This document shows positions 52,334-63,180 of a stretch of DNA of 64,000 nucleotides, one piece after another. The stretch covers positions 1 through 64,000 of the forward strand of contig NZ_JAKSYC010000213.1 of assembly GCF_022829585.1 (NCBI RefSeq). Direction: 5' to 3'. Every line of letters starts with the position of its first letter. Position 1 is the first letter of the stretch. A program made the position numbers and the translations under genes. The notes below the pieces were generated by a model. The model was not told the DNA's origin. It made no database searches and saw only the letters and a list, made by a program, of their open reading frames with translations. The stretch comes from Methylobacterium sp. J-026. Lineage in GTDB: Bacteria; Pseudomonadota; Alphaproteobacteria; Rhizobiales; Beijerinckiaceae.

Positions 52334-52639
52334 TCAAGCGGGAGTTCCGGACGACGGAGCCCTGCGGCGTTGTGCCGTGGCCGCCCGGAACCGCAGACCG
52401 AGGTCGGCGAGATGCGCGACGAGCCCGGCGAGCAGCCAGCCGGCGACGTTGATCCAGCCCGCTGCCACCAGGGCGGACCGCAGGGCCAGCATCAGCGCGG
52501 CCCCGGAGGCGAGGTTGGCGAGCAGCGCCGGCAGCGGCGGCCCGCCCCGGCGGCGCAGCCACGCGAGGAGGATCGCCTCCCCGGCGACGAGCAGCAGGAT
52601 CCCGTCGATTATCCGGCCGGAGGCGAACAGGGCCTCCAT
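52334..52639 (-). CDS. Membrane protein next to tspO (101 aa)
   Basis: A 101-residue protein with about three hydrophobic helices (GRIIDGILLLVAGEAILLAW, ALLANLASGAALMLALRSAL and INVAGWLLAGLVAHLADLG). Its ATG overlaps the tspO stop by one base (TGATG), so it is translationally coupled. No family was recognised. Its place in the bchP-tspO operon suggests a membrane or photosynthesis-related role, which is inference. Confidence 0.7.
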   Translation of the reverse strand: MEALFASGRIIDGILLLVAGEAILLAWLRRRGGPPLPALLANLASGAALMLALRSALVAAGWINVAGWLLAGLVAHLADLGLRFRAATAQRRRAPSSGTPA

Positions 52640-53133
52640 CAGGCCCCCCGGAACGGCGCATTCAGGCGCACGATCCGCAGGTTCAGGCAGGCGGCGACGC
52701 TGACCCAGGCGAGGTAGGGCAGGTTCATGAGCCCCGCTGCGACGCTCACGCGGCCGGTGACCAGCACCAGCACGGCGATCGACAGCCACAGGGCCGCGAC
52801 CTCGGCGAGCGCCCAGTCCGGGCGGCGGAACCTGAAGAACAGCACGCTCCAGGCGATGTTGAGCGCCCCGTTCACCGCGTAGGCGGCGAGCAGCAGGAGC
52901 CGGTCCGTCGAGTCGGGATCGCCGTTCCAGGCGATCACCCCGGCCGTGGCGGTGAGCAGAAAGATCACGGTCCAGACCGGCCCGAACGCCCAGTCCGGCG
53001 GCTTCCAGGCCGGGAACCGCAGGTGCCGGTACCAGCTGTCCGTGGTGGTCGCGAGGGCACCGGCCAGCGCCACCAGCACAGCCGCGAGCGCCGCCACGAC
53101 GGGCGGGCCCCAACCGATCCCGATGAGGCTCAC
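52639..53133 (-). CDS. tspO: TspO/MBR-family tryptophan-rich sensory protein
   Basis: A 164-residue five-helix membrane protein. Trp-rich family motifs are DSWYRHLRFPAWKPPDWAFGPVW, NGALNIAWSVLFFRFRRPDWAL and VSVAACLNLRIVRLN. TspO binds porphyrins and in Rhodobacter damps photosynthesis-gene expression in response to oxygen. The start GTG 53133 overlaps the bchP stop (GTGA), so it is translated with bchP. This fits a role in tetrapyrrole control. Confidence 0.92.
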   Translation of the reverse strand: MSLIGIGWGPPVVAALAAVLVALAGALATTTDSWYRHLRFPAWKPPDWAFGPVWTVIFLLTATAGVIAWNGDPDSTDRLLLLAAYAVNGALNIAWSVLFFRFRRPDWALAEVAALWLSIAVLVLVTGRVSVAAGLMNLPYLAWVSVAACLNLRIVRLNAPFRGA

Positions 53134-54545
53134 GGGGAGACCCAACGGAACAGGTGGGCGAGGTCCTTGAAGAAGATCCGCGCGTGGGCGGCGGGCTTGG
53201 ACCGGACCAGCTCCTTGTTCATGTAGCTGTCCCAGGTGAGCTGCTGCACGTCCTTGTCCCGGCAGATCGAGACGAAGCGCTCGCGCAGGCCATCGCTGCG
53301 GTACCAGACCCACTGCATCATCCCGAGGATCCAGAACACGCGCCCGTGCAGCTTCATGAAGCTTTTCCGCGCCCGCGCGAGGGCCTTGACGTCACCGGTC
53401 TTCAGGAAGACGGCGGCGGCCTCGGCGGAGAGGCGGCCGCCCAGCATCGCGTAGTAGATGCCCTCGCCGGAGGCCGGCGCCACGACGCCGGCGGCATCGC
53501 CCGCCAGCAGCACGTCGCGGCCGTTGTCCCAGCACTTCAGGGGCTTGAGGGGCAGCGGCGCACCCTCGCGGCGCAGGGTTTCGGCGTGCTCGAGCCCGGT
53601 CGCGGCGCGCAGGGCCCGGATCGAGGAGCGCAGCGAGAAGCCCTTCTTCGCGCTGCCGGTGCCGATGCTCAGCGTCTCCCCGTGCGGAAAGATCCAGCTG
53701 TAGAAGTCGGGCGAGTGCCGGCCCTGGTAATAGACGTCGCAGCGGGTCGCCTCGACCGATTCGGCCCCGGGGGCGCCGGCCTCCGGCACCCGCAGAATCT
53801 CGTGATAGGCGAAGACCTGCCGCATCTTGGCGTGGCCCGGCACCTCGGCCCGGCCGACGGGGGAACAGGCGCCGTCGGCGCCGATGACCAGGCGCGCCCG
53901 GACGGCGTGGCGGACGAGGGCTTCTCCGGCGCCGGTGCTGAAATGGACCAGCGCCGGTCCGTCATCCGGCCGGCTGATCTTTTCGTAGGCGGCCGCACGC
54001 AGGTCGGCGCCGGCCTCCTCGGCGCGGGTGCGCAACCAGGGGTCGAATTGCTCGCGGTCGACCATGCCGACAAAACCCTCGCCCACCGGCATGTCGACGG
54101 CCTTGCCGCTCGGCGCCACCATCCGGGCGGACCGGATCTTCGCCACGAGGAGCGAATCGGGGATCGCGAAGTCGCGGATCAGCCGGGGCGGGATCGCGCC
54201 GCCGCAGGGCTTGATCCGGCCGGGCTTGTCGAGGAGCAGGACCGCGTGGCCGGCCCGGGCGAGGTCGGTGGCCGCGGTGGCGCCTGCGGGACCGCCGCCG
54301 ACCACGACGACGTCGTAGGACGCATCGGCACGACGCGCTTTCCCTCCCCCCTCTGCGGGGGAGGGTGGGCCGGCCGTCAGGCCGGGTCGGGGGAGGGGAG
54401 CGACGGTGCCGGAAACGGCGAGCCGGGAGCCGAAACCCACTCCGTCGTGCCGCCCCTCTCCCCCCCTGCTTCGCAGGGTACCCCCGCCCGCAGTGGGGGG
54501 AGGGAGGGCGTCGCGGCCTTCACCGCCATCATCCAACCGTGCCAT
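53130..54545 (-). CDS. bchP: Geranylgeranyl diphosphate/bacteriochlorophyll reductase
   Basis: A 471-residue flavoprotein that reduces the geranylgeranyl tail of bacteriochlorophyll to phytyl. FAD motif VVVVGGGPAGATAATDLARAG starts near residue 78, followed by GRIKPCGGAIPPRLI and GDAAGVVAPASGEGIYYAM. The N-terminal 75 residues are unusual: they read DALPPPTAGGGTLRSRGGEG and similar Pro/Gly-rich text, encoded by palindromic repeat DNA. ATG 54545 lies 4 bases after the ORF428 stop, so the upstream start seems native and the repeat sits inside the gene. A later GTG inside the repeat is an alternative. Confidence 0.9.
   Translation of the reverse strand: MARLDDGGEGRDALPPPTAGGGTLRSRGGEGRHDGVGFGSRLAVSGTVAPLPRPGLTAGPPSPAEGGGKARRADASYDVVVVGGGPAGATAATDLARAGHAVLLLDKPGRIKPCGGAIPPRLIRDFAIPDSLLVAKIRSARMVAPSGKAVDMPVGEGFVGMVDREQFDPWLRTRAEEAGADLRAAAYEKISRPDDGPALVHFSTGAGEALVRHAVRARLVIGADGACSPVGRAEVPGHAKMRQVFAYHEILRVPEAGAPGAESVEATRCDVYYQGRHSPDFYSWIFPHGETLSIGTGSAKKGFSLRSSIRALRAATGLEHAETLRREGAPLPLKPLKCWDNGRDVLLAGDAAGVVAPASGEGIYYAMLGGRLSAEAAAVFLKTGDVKALARARKSFMKLHGRVFWILGMMQWVWYRSDGLRERFVSICRDKDVQQLTWDSYMNKELVRSKPAAHARIFFKDLAHLFRWVSP
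54338..54518. repeat. Palindromic repeats inside the 5' part of bchP
   Basis: Two GC-rich palindromic blocks lie in the reading frame. One, at about 54341-54365, has CCCTCCCCC and GGGGGAGGG arms around a short loop on the coding strand. Next to it is GGCC-TGAC-GGCC. The other, at about 54450-54510, includes the hairpin CCCTGC-GAA-GCAGGG and flanking C- and G-runs. They look like the intergenic REP-type repeats of Methylobacterium genomes. A degenerate copy lies at 31690-31713. Confidence 0.65.
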
Positions 54546-54549
54546 CGCG

Positions 54550-55890
54550 TCACCTCACGCCGAGGAGGGGATTGAGTGGAATCGTGCGCCGGCCCGGGGT
54601 CCGGGCGGGCGTGAGCCGCAGGGCCAGCAGCACCGCGACGAGGAACAGCGCCCCCTCCGCGGCGAAGACGGCGGCGTAGGCCTGGACCGGCTCGGCCGTG
54701 ACCAGCCGCACCAGATCCACCGCGGCCGCCCCCAGAAAACCGCCGGCCCCGAAGGCGACGCCCTGCGCCGCGCCCCAGACACCCATTCGGGTCCCGCGCT
54801 CGCGCTCGCCGCCGCGCCCGGCCAGAGCCATCATCGAGCCGATGGCGGCGACCGCGTAGGCGCCGTTGGCGACCCCCAACGCGAACACCGAAGGCCGCAG
54901 CGGCAGCACATCGCCACCCGCCGCCAGCGCGAACAGGGCGGCGGCCGAGCCGGCGCAGCCGAGGGCGATCCAGAGCCGCAGGGAGGCGAGGGGGGTGCCC
55001 CGGGCCGCGAGGGTCACGCCGGCCACCAGCAGCATCCCGGCCAGCACCCCGCCGTGCTGGAGCCCGGCGAGCTTGGTGGTGGCGCCGGGGCTCATGGCGA
55101 AGACGAGGCCGGCATAGGGCTCCAGGATCAGTTCCTGGCCGCTGTAGGCCAGCATCGAGACGAACACGAAGATCGTGAAGGTCCGGGCCAGGGGATCGGC
55201 GAGCACCTGGGCCAGGACCGCGCGAAACGGCGGTCGCGCCGTCTCGGACTCGGCCGCCCGGGCGGGCAGGCGCCGCTCGATGCCCGCCACCGCCAGGAGG
55301 GCGACCGTGAAGGCGATGAGCGAGACCGTGCCGGAGACCGCGACCAGGCGCAGGCCGGAGAACGGATCCAGGAAATGGCCCGCCAGCGGGGCCGTGACGG
55401 CGAAGCCGACGATCATCATCACCCAGACGATGGTGGCGGCCGCGCCGCGCCGCGCCGGCGCGACGCCGCCCGCGAGCAGCACGAGCAGCGAGGTCCCCGC
55501 CGCCCCGACCCCGATCCCGACCGCCAGGAAGGACAGGGCGGCGAGCGCCAGCCCGAGGGCGAGGTTTTCAGCGGCGAGGGCGGTACCGCAGGCCGCGCCG
55601 AACCCGCCGAGGCAGAGCGCCGCCATGCCGCCGACGATCCACGGAGTGCGCCGGCCGCTCCGGTCGGAGCCATAGCCCCAGCGCGGGCGCAGCACCTGCA
55701 CGGCGTAATGGAGGGCGACGAGCAGGCCCGGGACGAAGGCCGGGAGCGCGAGTTCCACCACCATCACCCGGTTGAGGGTGGCGGTCATCAGCACGACGAC
55801 GCTGCCCAGAGCGGTCTGGACGAGACCGAGGCGGACGATCTGGGGCCAGCCCAGCGTCCGCTGGCCCGCGCTCGAACCGGGCTCACCCAT
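54550..55890 (-). CDS. ORF428/PucC-type MFS protein of the bch cluster
   Basis: A 446-residue protein with about twelve transmembrane helices. Features of the bacteriochlorophyll-delivery (BCD) branch of MFS are GWPQIVRLGLVQTALGSVVVLMTATLNRVMVVELALPA, LRPRWGYGSDRSGRRTPWI and EPYAGLVFAMSPGATTKL. The family includes ORF428 and PucC, thought to help insert light-harvesting pigment proteins. It sits between bchG and bchP, exactly where ORF428 lies in Rhodobacter. Its ATG overlaps the bchG stop by one base. Confidence 0.93.
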   Translation of the reverse strand: MGEPGSSAGQRTLGWPQIVRLGLVQTALGSVVVLMTATLNRVMVVELALPAFVPGLLVALHYAVQVLRPRWGYGSDRSGRRTPWIVGGMAALCLGGFGAACGTALAAENLALGLALAALSFLAVGIGVGAAGTSLLVLLAGGVAPARRGAAATIVWVMMIVGFAVTAPLAGHFLDPFSGLRLVAVSGTVSLIAFTVALLAVAGIERRLPARAAESETARPPFRAVLAQVLADPLARTFTIFVFVSMLAYSGQELILEPYAGLVFAMSPGATTKLAGLQHGGVLAGMLLVAGVTLAARGTPLASLRLWIALGCAGSAAALFALAAGGDVLPLRPSVFALGVANGAYAVAAIGSMMALAGRGGERERGTRMGVWGAAQGVAFGAGGFLGAAAVDLVRLVTAEPVQAYAAVFAAEGALFLVAVLLALRLTPARTPGRRTIPLNPLLGVR

Positions 55891-56774
55891 CACGCCCCTC
55901 CCACTAGCGGCCGCAGCGCGAAGGCCGCGACCAGCATGCCGAGGACGTAGAGGGTCGTGCCGGTGCCGTTGTACCAGGCCGCCCGCTCCCGGGGGGCCTT
56001 CAGGAACCGGACCATCAGGGCGAGCTGGCCGACGAGCAGCGCCGCCACGAGTCCGGCATGCCCATACCGCGCCCAGCCGACGAGCAGCGCGATCACCACG
56101 ACCTGCGGCACGGCCATCACCAGGCAGGCGAAGCGCGCGGCGCGCTCCGAACCCATCTGAACCGGCAGCGAGAGCAGGCCCATGCGCCGGTCGCCCTCCA
56201 CCGACTTGAAGTCGTTGAGCGTCATGATGCCGTGGGCGCCCGCCGAATAGAGCAGGGCGATGACGAGCACCCGCCGGTCGGGCAGGGCGGCGGCCATCAC
56301 GGCGGCGCCGGTGAACCAGGGCAGCCCCTCGTAGCAGAGCCCGACCGCGGCGTTGCCCCACCAGCCGTTCTTCTTCAGGCGCAGGGGCGGCGCGGAGTAG
56401 ATCCAGGCGAGGACCAGCCCGAACAGGGCCGCCCCGAGGATCCAGGGGCCCAGGGCGGCCGCCACCGCCATGGACAGCAGCGTCCAACCGAGGGCGAGAT
56501 AGAGACCCCAGCGCCCCGGGATCCGCCCGGAGGGAATCGGCCGCCCGGGCTCGTTGATCGCGTCGACGTGCCGGTCGAACCAGTCGTTGGCGGCCTGGCT
56601 GGTGGCGCAGACCAGCGGCCCGGCGAGGAGGACCCCGGCGGCGATCACCGGCCATTGCCCATGGGTGGATTGCCCCGACGAGATCACCCCGCAGGCGAAC
56701 GCCCACATCGGCGCGAACCACGTGATCGGCTTCAGCAGCTCGATGACTGCGCTCGGGGCGGGCGTAGCGGCCAT
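55890..56774 (-). CDS. bchG: Bacteriochlorophyll synthase
   Basis: A 294-residue membrane prenyltransferase of the UbiA family that attaches the geranylgeranyl tail to bacteriochlorophyllide. Motifs are NDWFDRHVDAINEPGRPIPSG (first Asp-rich site) and LNDFKSVEGDRRMGLLSLPV (second). Length is normal. It is the first gene of bchG-ORF428-bchP-tspO on the minus strand. A PpsR-type site lies at 56803-56820, 29 bases upstream. Confidence 0.96.
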   Translation of the reverse strand: MAATPAPSAVIELLKPITWFAPMWAFACGVISSGQSTHGQWPVIAAGVLLAGPLVCATSQAANDWFDRHVDAINEPGRPIPSGRIPGRWGLYLALGWTLLSMAVAAALGPWILGAALFGLVLAWIYSAPPLRLKKNGWWGNAAVGLCYEGLPWFTGAAVMAAALPDRRVLVIALLYSAGAHGIMTLNDFKSVEGDRRMGLLSLPVQMGSERAARFACLVMAVPQVVVIALLVGWARYGHAGLVAALLVGQLALMVRFLKAPRERAAWYNGTGTTLYVLGMLVAAFALRPLVGGA

Positions 56775-57096
56775 GGCGTCAGGCTAGCGACCCTCCACCA
56801 TGTGTCAAGTTGGATTTACACAGACCGCGGGATCGCCGGATTGGTTTGTCTGTCGAATACATCGCCGGGCCAAAATACAATATGCAGAGCCCGCGCGGTT
56901 CCGGTGTACCGAGCGCCCGCGACGCGCCGAGATCCCCGCCCGTGGGGGGCCGCTGCCGGCGCATCCGGATCGATCCCGGGGCCACGGCCGAATGCGGGCT
57001 GCGTGGTGTCGCGGGCGGCGAATCGGGGCAATCCGTCCCCGCACCACCGGATGCCCGTCTTCGGGATGGGATAATCGGAAGGGCCGTATCCGGCGA
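56775..57096. other. Intergenic region upstream of bchG
   Basis: These 322 bases lie between the ppsR stop and bchG; both are minus strand. They contain the PpsR box listed separately and probably the bchG promoter. There is no gene. The rest is without recognisable structure. Confidence 0.45.
56803..56820. promoter_or_regulatory. PpsR/CrtJ-type binding site before bchG
   Basis: TGTCAAGTTGGATTTACA is an exact TGT-N12-ACA match, the consensus for PpsR/CrtJ. The symmetry extends outward to TGTGT and ACACA. It sits 29 bases before the bchG start, where repressor binding would block transcription in oxygen. ppsR itself is the next gene. Confidence 0.8.
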
Positions 57097-58542
57097 TCAG
57101 TCCGCCTCGACCGGACCATCGAGATCACCGACGCCGTAGCGGCGCATCTTGGCGTAGAGGCCCTGCCGGCTCAGCCCGAGCATCTCCGCCGCCGAGGCCC
57201 GGTTGTCCCGGGTGATGCGCAGAGCCGCCTCGATGCACAGCTTCTCGATCAGGTCGGTGGTCTCGCGAACCAGGGTCTTCATCGAGACCCGGCCGACCAG
57301 TTCGGTCATCTGCTCCACCGAGCGCGGCACGTCCCGCCCGCCGGAGAATCGCCCCTCGGGGATCCGGCGGGGGGTCGTCCGAATCGCGAAGCCCATGCAG
57401 GGGCGGGCGCCCGCCACCGAGACGGCCGCGACCTCCACGTCCTCGACGCCGCCGTAGGCGCCGCGGATCACGGTCGCGAAGCGCCGCACGGAGCCGTGAT
57501 CGACCAGGGTCGCGAACAGGGCCTGTGCCTCCGTCTCCTCGCGGCCGAGCCATTGGTCGAGGGTGCGCCCGCGAACCTGCCCCTCGCTGGCGAGCTGGAT
57601 CAGCTCCAGGAAGGCGGCGTTCGCGGTGAGGATCCGGCGGGCCGAGTCGGTGACCACGAAGCCCTCGGGCATCGCCTCGATCACCGCCCGGGTGGGCGCC
57701 TCCTGGCCGGGGCCGGCCTCGACGGTGGCCGGATCGGCCACGAGCCGCATCAGGGCGCTGGCGCCGCCCTCACCCCGGAACAGCGAGACCGAGACCGAGA
57801 CCTCGCCGCGCCCGTGCGGCAGGGCGGCCCGGACCTCCCCGGCCTGCCCGGTCGCCCGCAGGGCGGCGAACTGCGCCTCCAGCGCCCGCGTGCTGACGGC
57901 GTCGAACAGGTCGATCACGTCCTGGCCGGCGACGCGCTTGGCGGGTCGACCCAGCAGGCGCGCGGCCGCCGGGTTGGCCTCCGCCACCCGCCGGTTGCCG
58001 GCATCGACCACCAGCACCGGCTCGCCGGAGATCTGGAACAGGAGCCGGTAGCGGGTCTCGACGGACCGCAGGCGCTCGTAATCACGCTCCAGAGCCTGCT
58101 GGCTCTCCATCAGGCGGCGCTGGAGCGCGGCCACCGCCCGCATGTCGCGCCCGAGCACCAGGATCGGGCCACCCTCCGACGCGCGGATCGAGGCGTAGCG
58201 GATCGGCAGATCGATGCCGCTGGGGGAGGGGTGGTTGACCTGGCGCCAGCGGGTGATGCCCTCGGGCCGGGCATCGCGCAGCAGGGCGTCGACCTTCGGC
58301 CGGCTCTCGGCGGTCACGATATCGACCCAGCGCCGGCCCAGCCAGCCGGGGATGTTCTCCGCTTCGAGATCGGCGCCGATCGAGGCGTCGCGGATCACGC
58401 CCTCGGCGTCGATCACAAGCGACAGATCTGAAGACGCCGCGACGATGCGCCCGACCGCCTCGCCGCCGAGGTGGCCGGCCACCTGGTCCAGGGCCGCGAG
58501 CGGCCCTGGGGGGGTGGGGTGGGGCTGGAGCGTCACGATCAC
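57097..58542 (-). CDS. ppsR: Photosynthesis gene repressor PpsR/CrtJ
   Basis: A 481-residue regulator. Three PAS-like regions run through residues about 30-380, for example YRLLFQISGEPVLVVDAGNRRVAEANPAAARLLG. The C-terminal Fis-type helix-turn-helix is EAALRITRDNRASAAEMLGLSRQGLYAKMRRYG. Cysteines occur in ARPCMGF and in EKLCIEA just before the HTH, where CrtJ/PpsR senses redox. It binds TGT-N12-ACA sites. Start GTG 58542. It lies next to aerR, its antirepressor, in the same direction. Confidence 0.95.
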   Translation of the reverse strand: MIVTLQPHPTPPGPLAALDQVAGHLGGEAVGRIVAASSDLSLVIDAEGVIRDASIGADLEAENIPGWLGRRWVDIVTAESRPKVDALLRDARPEGITRWRQVNHPSPSGIDLPIRYASIRASEGGPILVLGRDMRAVAALQRRLMESQQALERDYERLRSVETRYRLLFQISGEPVLVVDAGNRRVAEANPAAARLLGRPAKRVAGQDVIDLFDAVSTRALEAQFAALRATGQAGEVRAALPHGRGEVSVSVSLFRGEGGASALMRLVADPATVEAGPGQEAPTRAVIEAMPEGFVVTDSARRILTANAAFLELIQLASEGQVRGRTLDQWLGREETEAQALFATLVDHGSVRRFATVIRGAYGGVEDVEVAAVSVAGARPCMGFAIRTTPRRIPEGRFSGGRDVPRSVEQMTELVGRVSMKTLVRETTDLIEKLCIEAALRITRDNRASAAEMLGLSRQGLYAKMRRYGVGDLDGPVEAD

Positions 58543-58572
58543 CGTGATGTGATGAGGTGGATTGGGGCCCTT

Positions 58573-59475
58573 TCAGCAGGCCAGGGCCTGTCTGTCCAGC
58601 AAAGCTTCCGCCGCGGCGGGTGCGAGGCACGCGTCCAGTGCGCAGGCATCGGCGCCGACAATACTCGCATCGCCGCCGTGGCGCACGAAATAGGGACCGC
58701 CGACCAGCACACGAACCGCCGGGTTGCGGGAGGCGCGTCGCACATCCGCCACCGTCGCGACCAGGACCGGCAGGAGCACGTCGCTCGAGAGCGACAGGCC
58801 GACCACGTCGAACCAATCGGTGGCGAGCAGGTCGAGGGGATCGAGTCCGGGCTCCGGCACCGCCGTGGTCACGTCCCAGCCGGCCTCCCGGAAGAAGCTC
58901 GCGACGATCGAGAGGCCGAACCGATGGGTCTCGCTGGGACAGGGCAGCAGCAGCACGCTGCGCCCGCAGACGGAGACCGCCTCGTCCTCCAGTTCCAAAC
59001 AGAGATGCCGGCACATCGCCTGGAGCCGGCCGAGCGCCTCGGTTACGGCCAGGAAATCGCAGGCATCTTCCTCCCACAGGGCCCCGAGATGCCGGGCCGC
59101 CGGGGCGAGCAGATCGAGGAGCAGCCGCGCCAGCGGCAGGCCGGCATCCAGCAGGGCGTCGACCTCGGCGTCGAGATCCACCGGTCCGGGGGCCAGGAGG
59201 AGGGCGCTGAACGCGGCGATCTCCTGCGGTGTCAGCGTCCGCTCGACTGGGGACCGGCGCCCGGCGCCCGGGCGGTGGGCCAGCATCAGCCGCGGCAGGA
59301 TCTCGGCTTCCACGACCCGGGCGAGGGAGTCCGGCAGGGGGTTGAGGGTTCGCTTGGGGGCGGACCAGGCGCGGGAAACGCCGCGGAATGCCGGGACGAC
59401 ATCGCCAACGGACCCGCACCCCGGCCCGGATGTCGCGTGTTCTAGGCGCGCTCCGAAATGCCTCCAGTCCCCCAT
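58573..59475 (-). CDS. aerR: AerR/PpaA cobalamin-binding antirepressor
   Basis: A 300-residue regulator from ATG 59475 (AAGGAGGG lies 6 bases before). The part around residues 132-152 (ALWEEDACDFLAVTEALGRLQ) is the B12-binding helical motif, and His184 in CPSETHRFGLSIV is the expected cobalt ligand. The rest is a B12-binding-like alpha/beta domain (WFDVVGLSLSSDVLLPVLVA). AerR/PpaA binds vitamin B12 and PpsR in a light-dependent manner. It lies 30 bases upstream of ppsR, so the two are probably one operon. Confidence 0.9.
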   Translation of the reverse strand: MGDWRHFGARLEHATSGPGCGSVGDVVPAFRGVSRAWSAPKRTLNPLPDSLARVVEAEILPRLMLAHRPGAGRRSPVERTLTPQEIAAFSALLLAPGPVDLDAEVDALLDAGLPLARLLLDLLAPAARHLGALWEEDACDFLAVTEALGRLQAMCRHLCLELEDEAVSVCGRSVLLLPCPSETHRFGLSIVASFFREAGWDVTTAVPEPGLDPLDLLATDWFDVVGLSLSSDVLLPVLVATVADVRRASRNPAVRVLVGGPYFVRHGGDASIVGADACALDACLAPAAAEALLDRQALAC

Positions 59476-59790
59476 CGGCATCCCTCCTTGAAACGGCCGC
59501 GGCTCGAAAAACCGGCAGCTGCGCTCACACATCGGATGCGGGACTGCGGGCCCGTCTAGTCTTCGACTTCCTCAGTCCCGGATCTGATGTGCCAAGTCAC
59601 CGGACTGTCTGCTCTCGAGCCAGACGATACGCTTCCTGGCGATCTTGGCAATCATCTTAGACCAAGAAAAATTTTCGCCCCACTGTCATACACCGCGAGC
59701 GTCAAGCGCACTTGACACTTCCGGACCCGACGCCCTAGCCTCTGCCAGGGACGGGGCCTCAGGCGCCGCCGAGAAACAGGGGGCGGATGC
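59476..59790. other. Divergent region between aerR and bchF
   Basis: These 315 bases separate the minus-strand aerR from plus-strand bchF. They must hold promoters for both. A PpsR-like site is at 59700-59717. No gene was found. The part around 59640-59690 is AT-richer, consistent with a promoter. Confidence 0.5.
59700..59717. promoter_or_regulatory. PpsR-like site before bchF
   Basis: CGTCAAGCGCACTTGACA matches TGTC-N10-GACA at all but the first base and contains perfect GTCAAG and CTTGAC arms. It ends 73 bases before the bchF ATG. One mismatch makes it weaker than the site at bchG. Confidence 0.55.
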
Positions 59791-61583
<1,793 letters not shown>

Positions 61584-61587
61584 GGCC

Positions 61588-63180
61588 ATGCAGCTCACCC
61601 TCTGGACCTACGAGGGTCCGCCCCATATCGGCGCCATGCGGGTCGCCACCGCGATGACCGGGCTGCACTACGTGCTGCATGCGCCGCAGGGCGACACCTA
61701 CGCGGACCTGCTGTTCACGATGATCGAGCGGCGCGATGCCCGCCCGCCCGTCACCTACACGACCTTCCGCGCCCAGGATCTCGGCCGCGACACGGCCGAG
61801 CTGTTCAAGACCTCGGTGGCGGCCGCCTACGCGCGCTTCCGGCCCCAGGCGATGATCGTCGGCGCCTCCTGCACCGCCGAATTGATCCAGGACGATCCGG
61901 GCGGCCTGGCCAAGGCCCTCGACCTGCCGATCCCGGTGATCCCGCTGGAGCTGCCCGCCTACCAGAAGAAGGAGAACTGGGGCGCCTCCGAGACCTTCTA
62001 CCGCCTGGTGCGGGCGCTCGCCGGGGCACCCGCCCCGCGCCAGCCGCGGGAGCCGGGCCGGCGCCCGCTCTGCAACCTCCTCGGGCCGACAGCCCTCGGC
62101 TTCCGCCACCGGGACGACCTGATCGAGATCCGCCGGCTGCTCGACGCGCTGGGCATCGACGTCAACGTCGTGGCCCCGCTCGGCGCATCCCCCGCCGATC
62201 TCGGACGGCTCAAGGACGCCGACTTCAACGTCGTGCTCTACCCGGAGACCGCCCGGGCCGCCGCCGAATACCTCAAGAAGGCCTTCGGGCAGCCGTTCAC
62301 GCAGGCGATCCCGCTCGGCGTCGGCGGAACGCGCCGCTTCGTCACCGAGGTGGCGGGCCTCGCCGGCGTCGATCCGGCGCCTGTCCTCGACGGCCCCGGC
62401 TCACGCCTGCCCTGGTACAGCCGCTCGGTCGACTCGACCTACCTCACGGCCAAGCGCGTCTTCGTGTTCGGGGATGCGACCCACGCCCTCGGCATCGCCC
62501 GGGTGGCGGCCCAGGAACTCGGCTTCACGGTGGTCGGCCTCGGCACCTACAGCCGCGAATTCGCCCGGGAGATCCGCGCCGAGGCGGCCGAGCACGGGAT
62601 CGAGGCGCTGATCACCGACGACTACCTCGACGTCGAGGCCGCGATCCGCGCGGCCGCCCCGGAACTCGTCCTCGGCACCCAGATGGAGCGCCACGTCGCC
62701 AAGCGGCTGGGCATCCCCTGCGCGGTGATCTCCGCCCCGGTCCACGTCCAGGATTTCCCGGCTCGCTACGCCCCGCAGATGGGTTTCGAGGGCGCCAACG
62801 TCCTGTTCGACACCCTGGTCCATCCGCTGATGATGGGCCTGGAGGAGCACCTGCTCGGCATGTTCCGGGAGGACCCGGAATTCCACGACGGCGTCGGGCC
62901 CTCGCATCTCGGCGGAACCGCGCGGGCGGCCTCGTCCGAGGCGGCCGCCGAGGTCGCGGAACCGGCCGCTCCGTCGGCGCCCGCCCCGATCCTCCTGGAC
63001 GAGCCTGTCGTGATCACGACCGCTCCCTGGGCGCCCGAAGCCGAGAAAGAGCTGAGGAAAATCCCGTTCTTCGTGCGCGGCAAAGCGCGCAGCAACACGG
63101 AGAAGTTCGCCCGTGAGCGGCGGCTGCCGCTCATCACCCTCGAAACCCTCTACGACGCCAAGGCGCATTATGGCCGCTAG
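61588..63180 (+). CDS. bchB: Light-independent protochlorophyllide reductase subunit B
   Basis: A 530-residue subunit related to NifK. Its N-terminal [20 protein letters not shown] with the cluster Asp region, [17 protein letters not shown], and the C-terminal domain [20 protein letters not shown] are typical of BchB. A Glu/Ala-rich linker lies near 445-470. It binds protochlorophyllide with BchN. Its stop TAG is overlapped by 11 bases by the bchH start, which couples the two. Confidence 0.97.
   Translation: MQLTLWTYEGPPHIGAMRVATAMTGLHYVLHAPQGDTYADLLFTMIERRDARPPVTYTTFRAQDLGRDTAELFKTSVAAAYARFRPQAMIVGASCTAELIQDDPGGLAKALDLPIPVIPLELPAYQKKENWGASETFYRLVRALAGAPAPRQPREPGRRPLCNLLGPTALGFRHRDDLIEIRRLLDALGIDVNVVAPLGASPADLGRLKDADFNVVLYPETARAAAEYLKKAFGQPFTQAIPLGVGGTRRFVTEVAGLAGVDPAPVLDGPGSRLPWYSRSVDSTYLTAKRVFVFGDATHALGIARVAAQELGFTVVGLGTYSREFAREIRAEAAEHGIEALITDDYLDVEAAIRAAAPELVLGTQMERHVAKRLGIPCAVISAPVHVQDFPARYAPQMGFEGANVLFDTLVHPLMMGLEEHLLGMFREDPEFHDGVGPSHLGGTARAASSEAAAEVAEPAAPSAPAPILLDEPVVITTAPWAPEAEKELRKIPFFVRGKARSNTEKFARERRLPLITLETLYDAKAHYGR

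Noticed and set aside
59684..59692. TGT...ACA element near bchF as another PpsR box
   Set aside because: The spacing between TGT and ACA is only 3 bases, far from the 12 needed.
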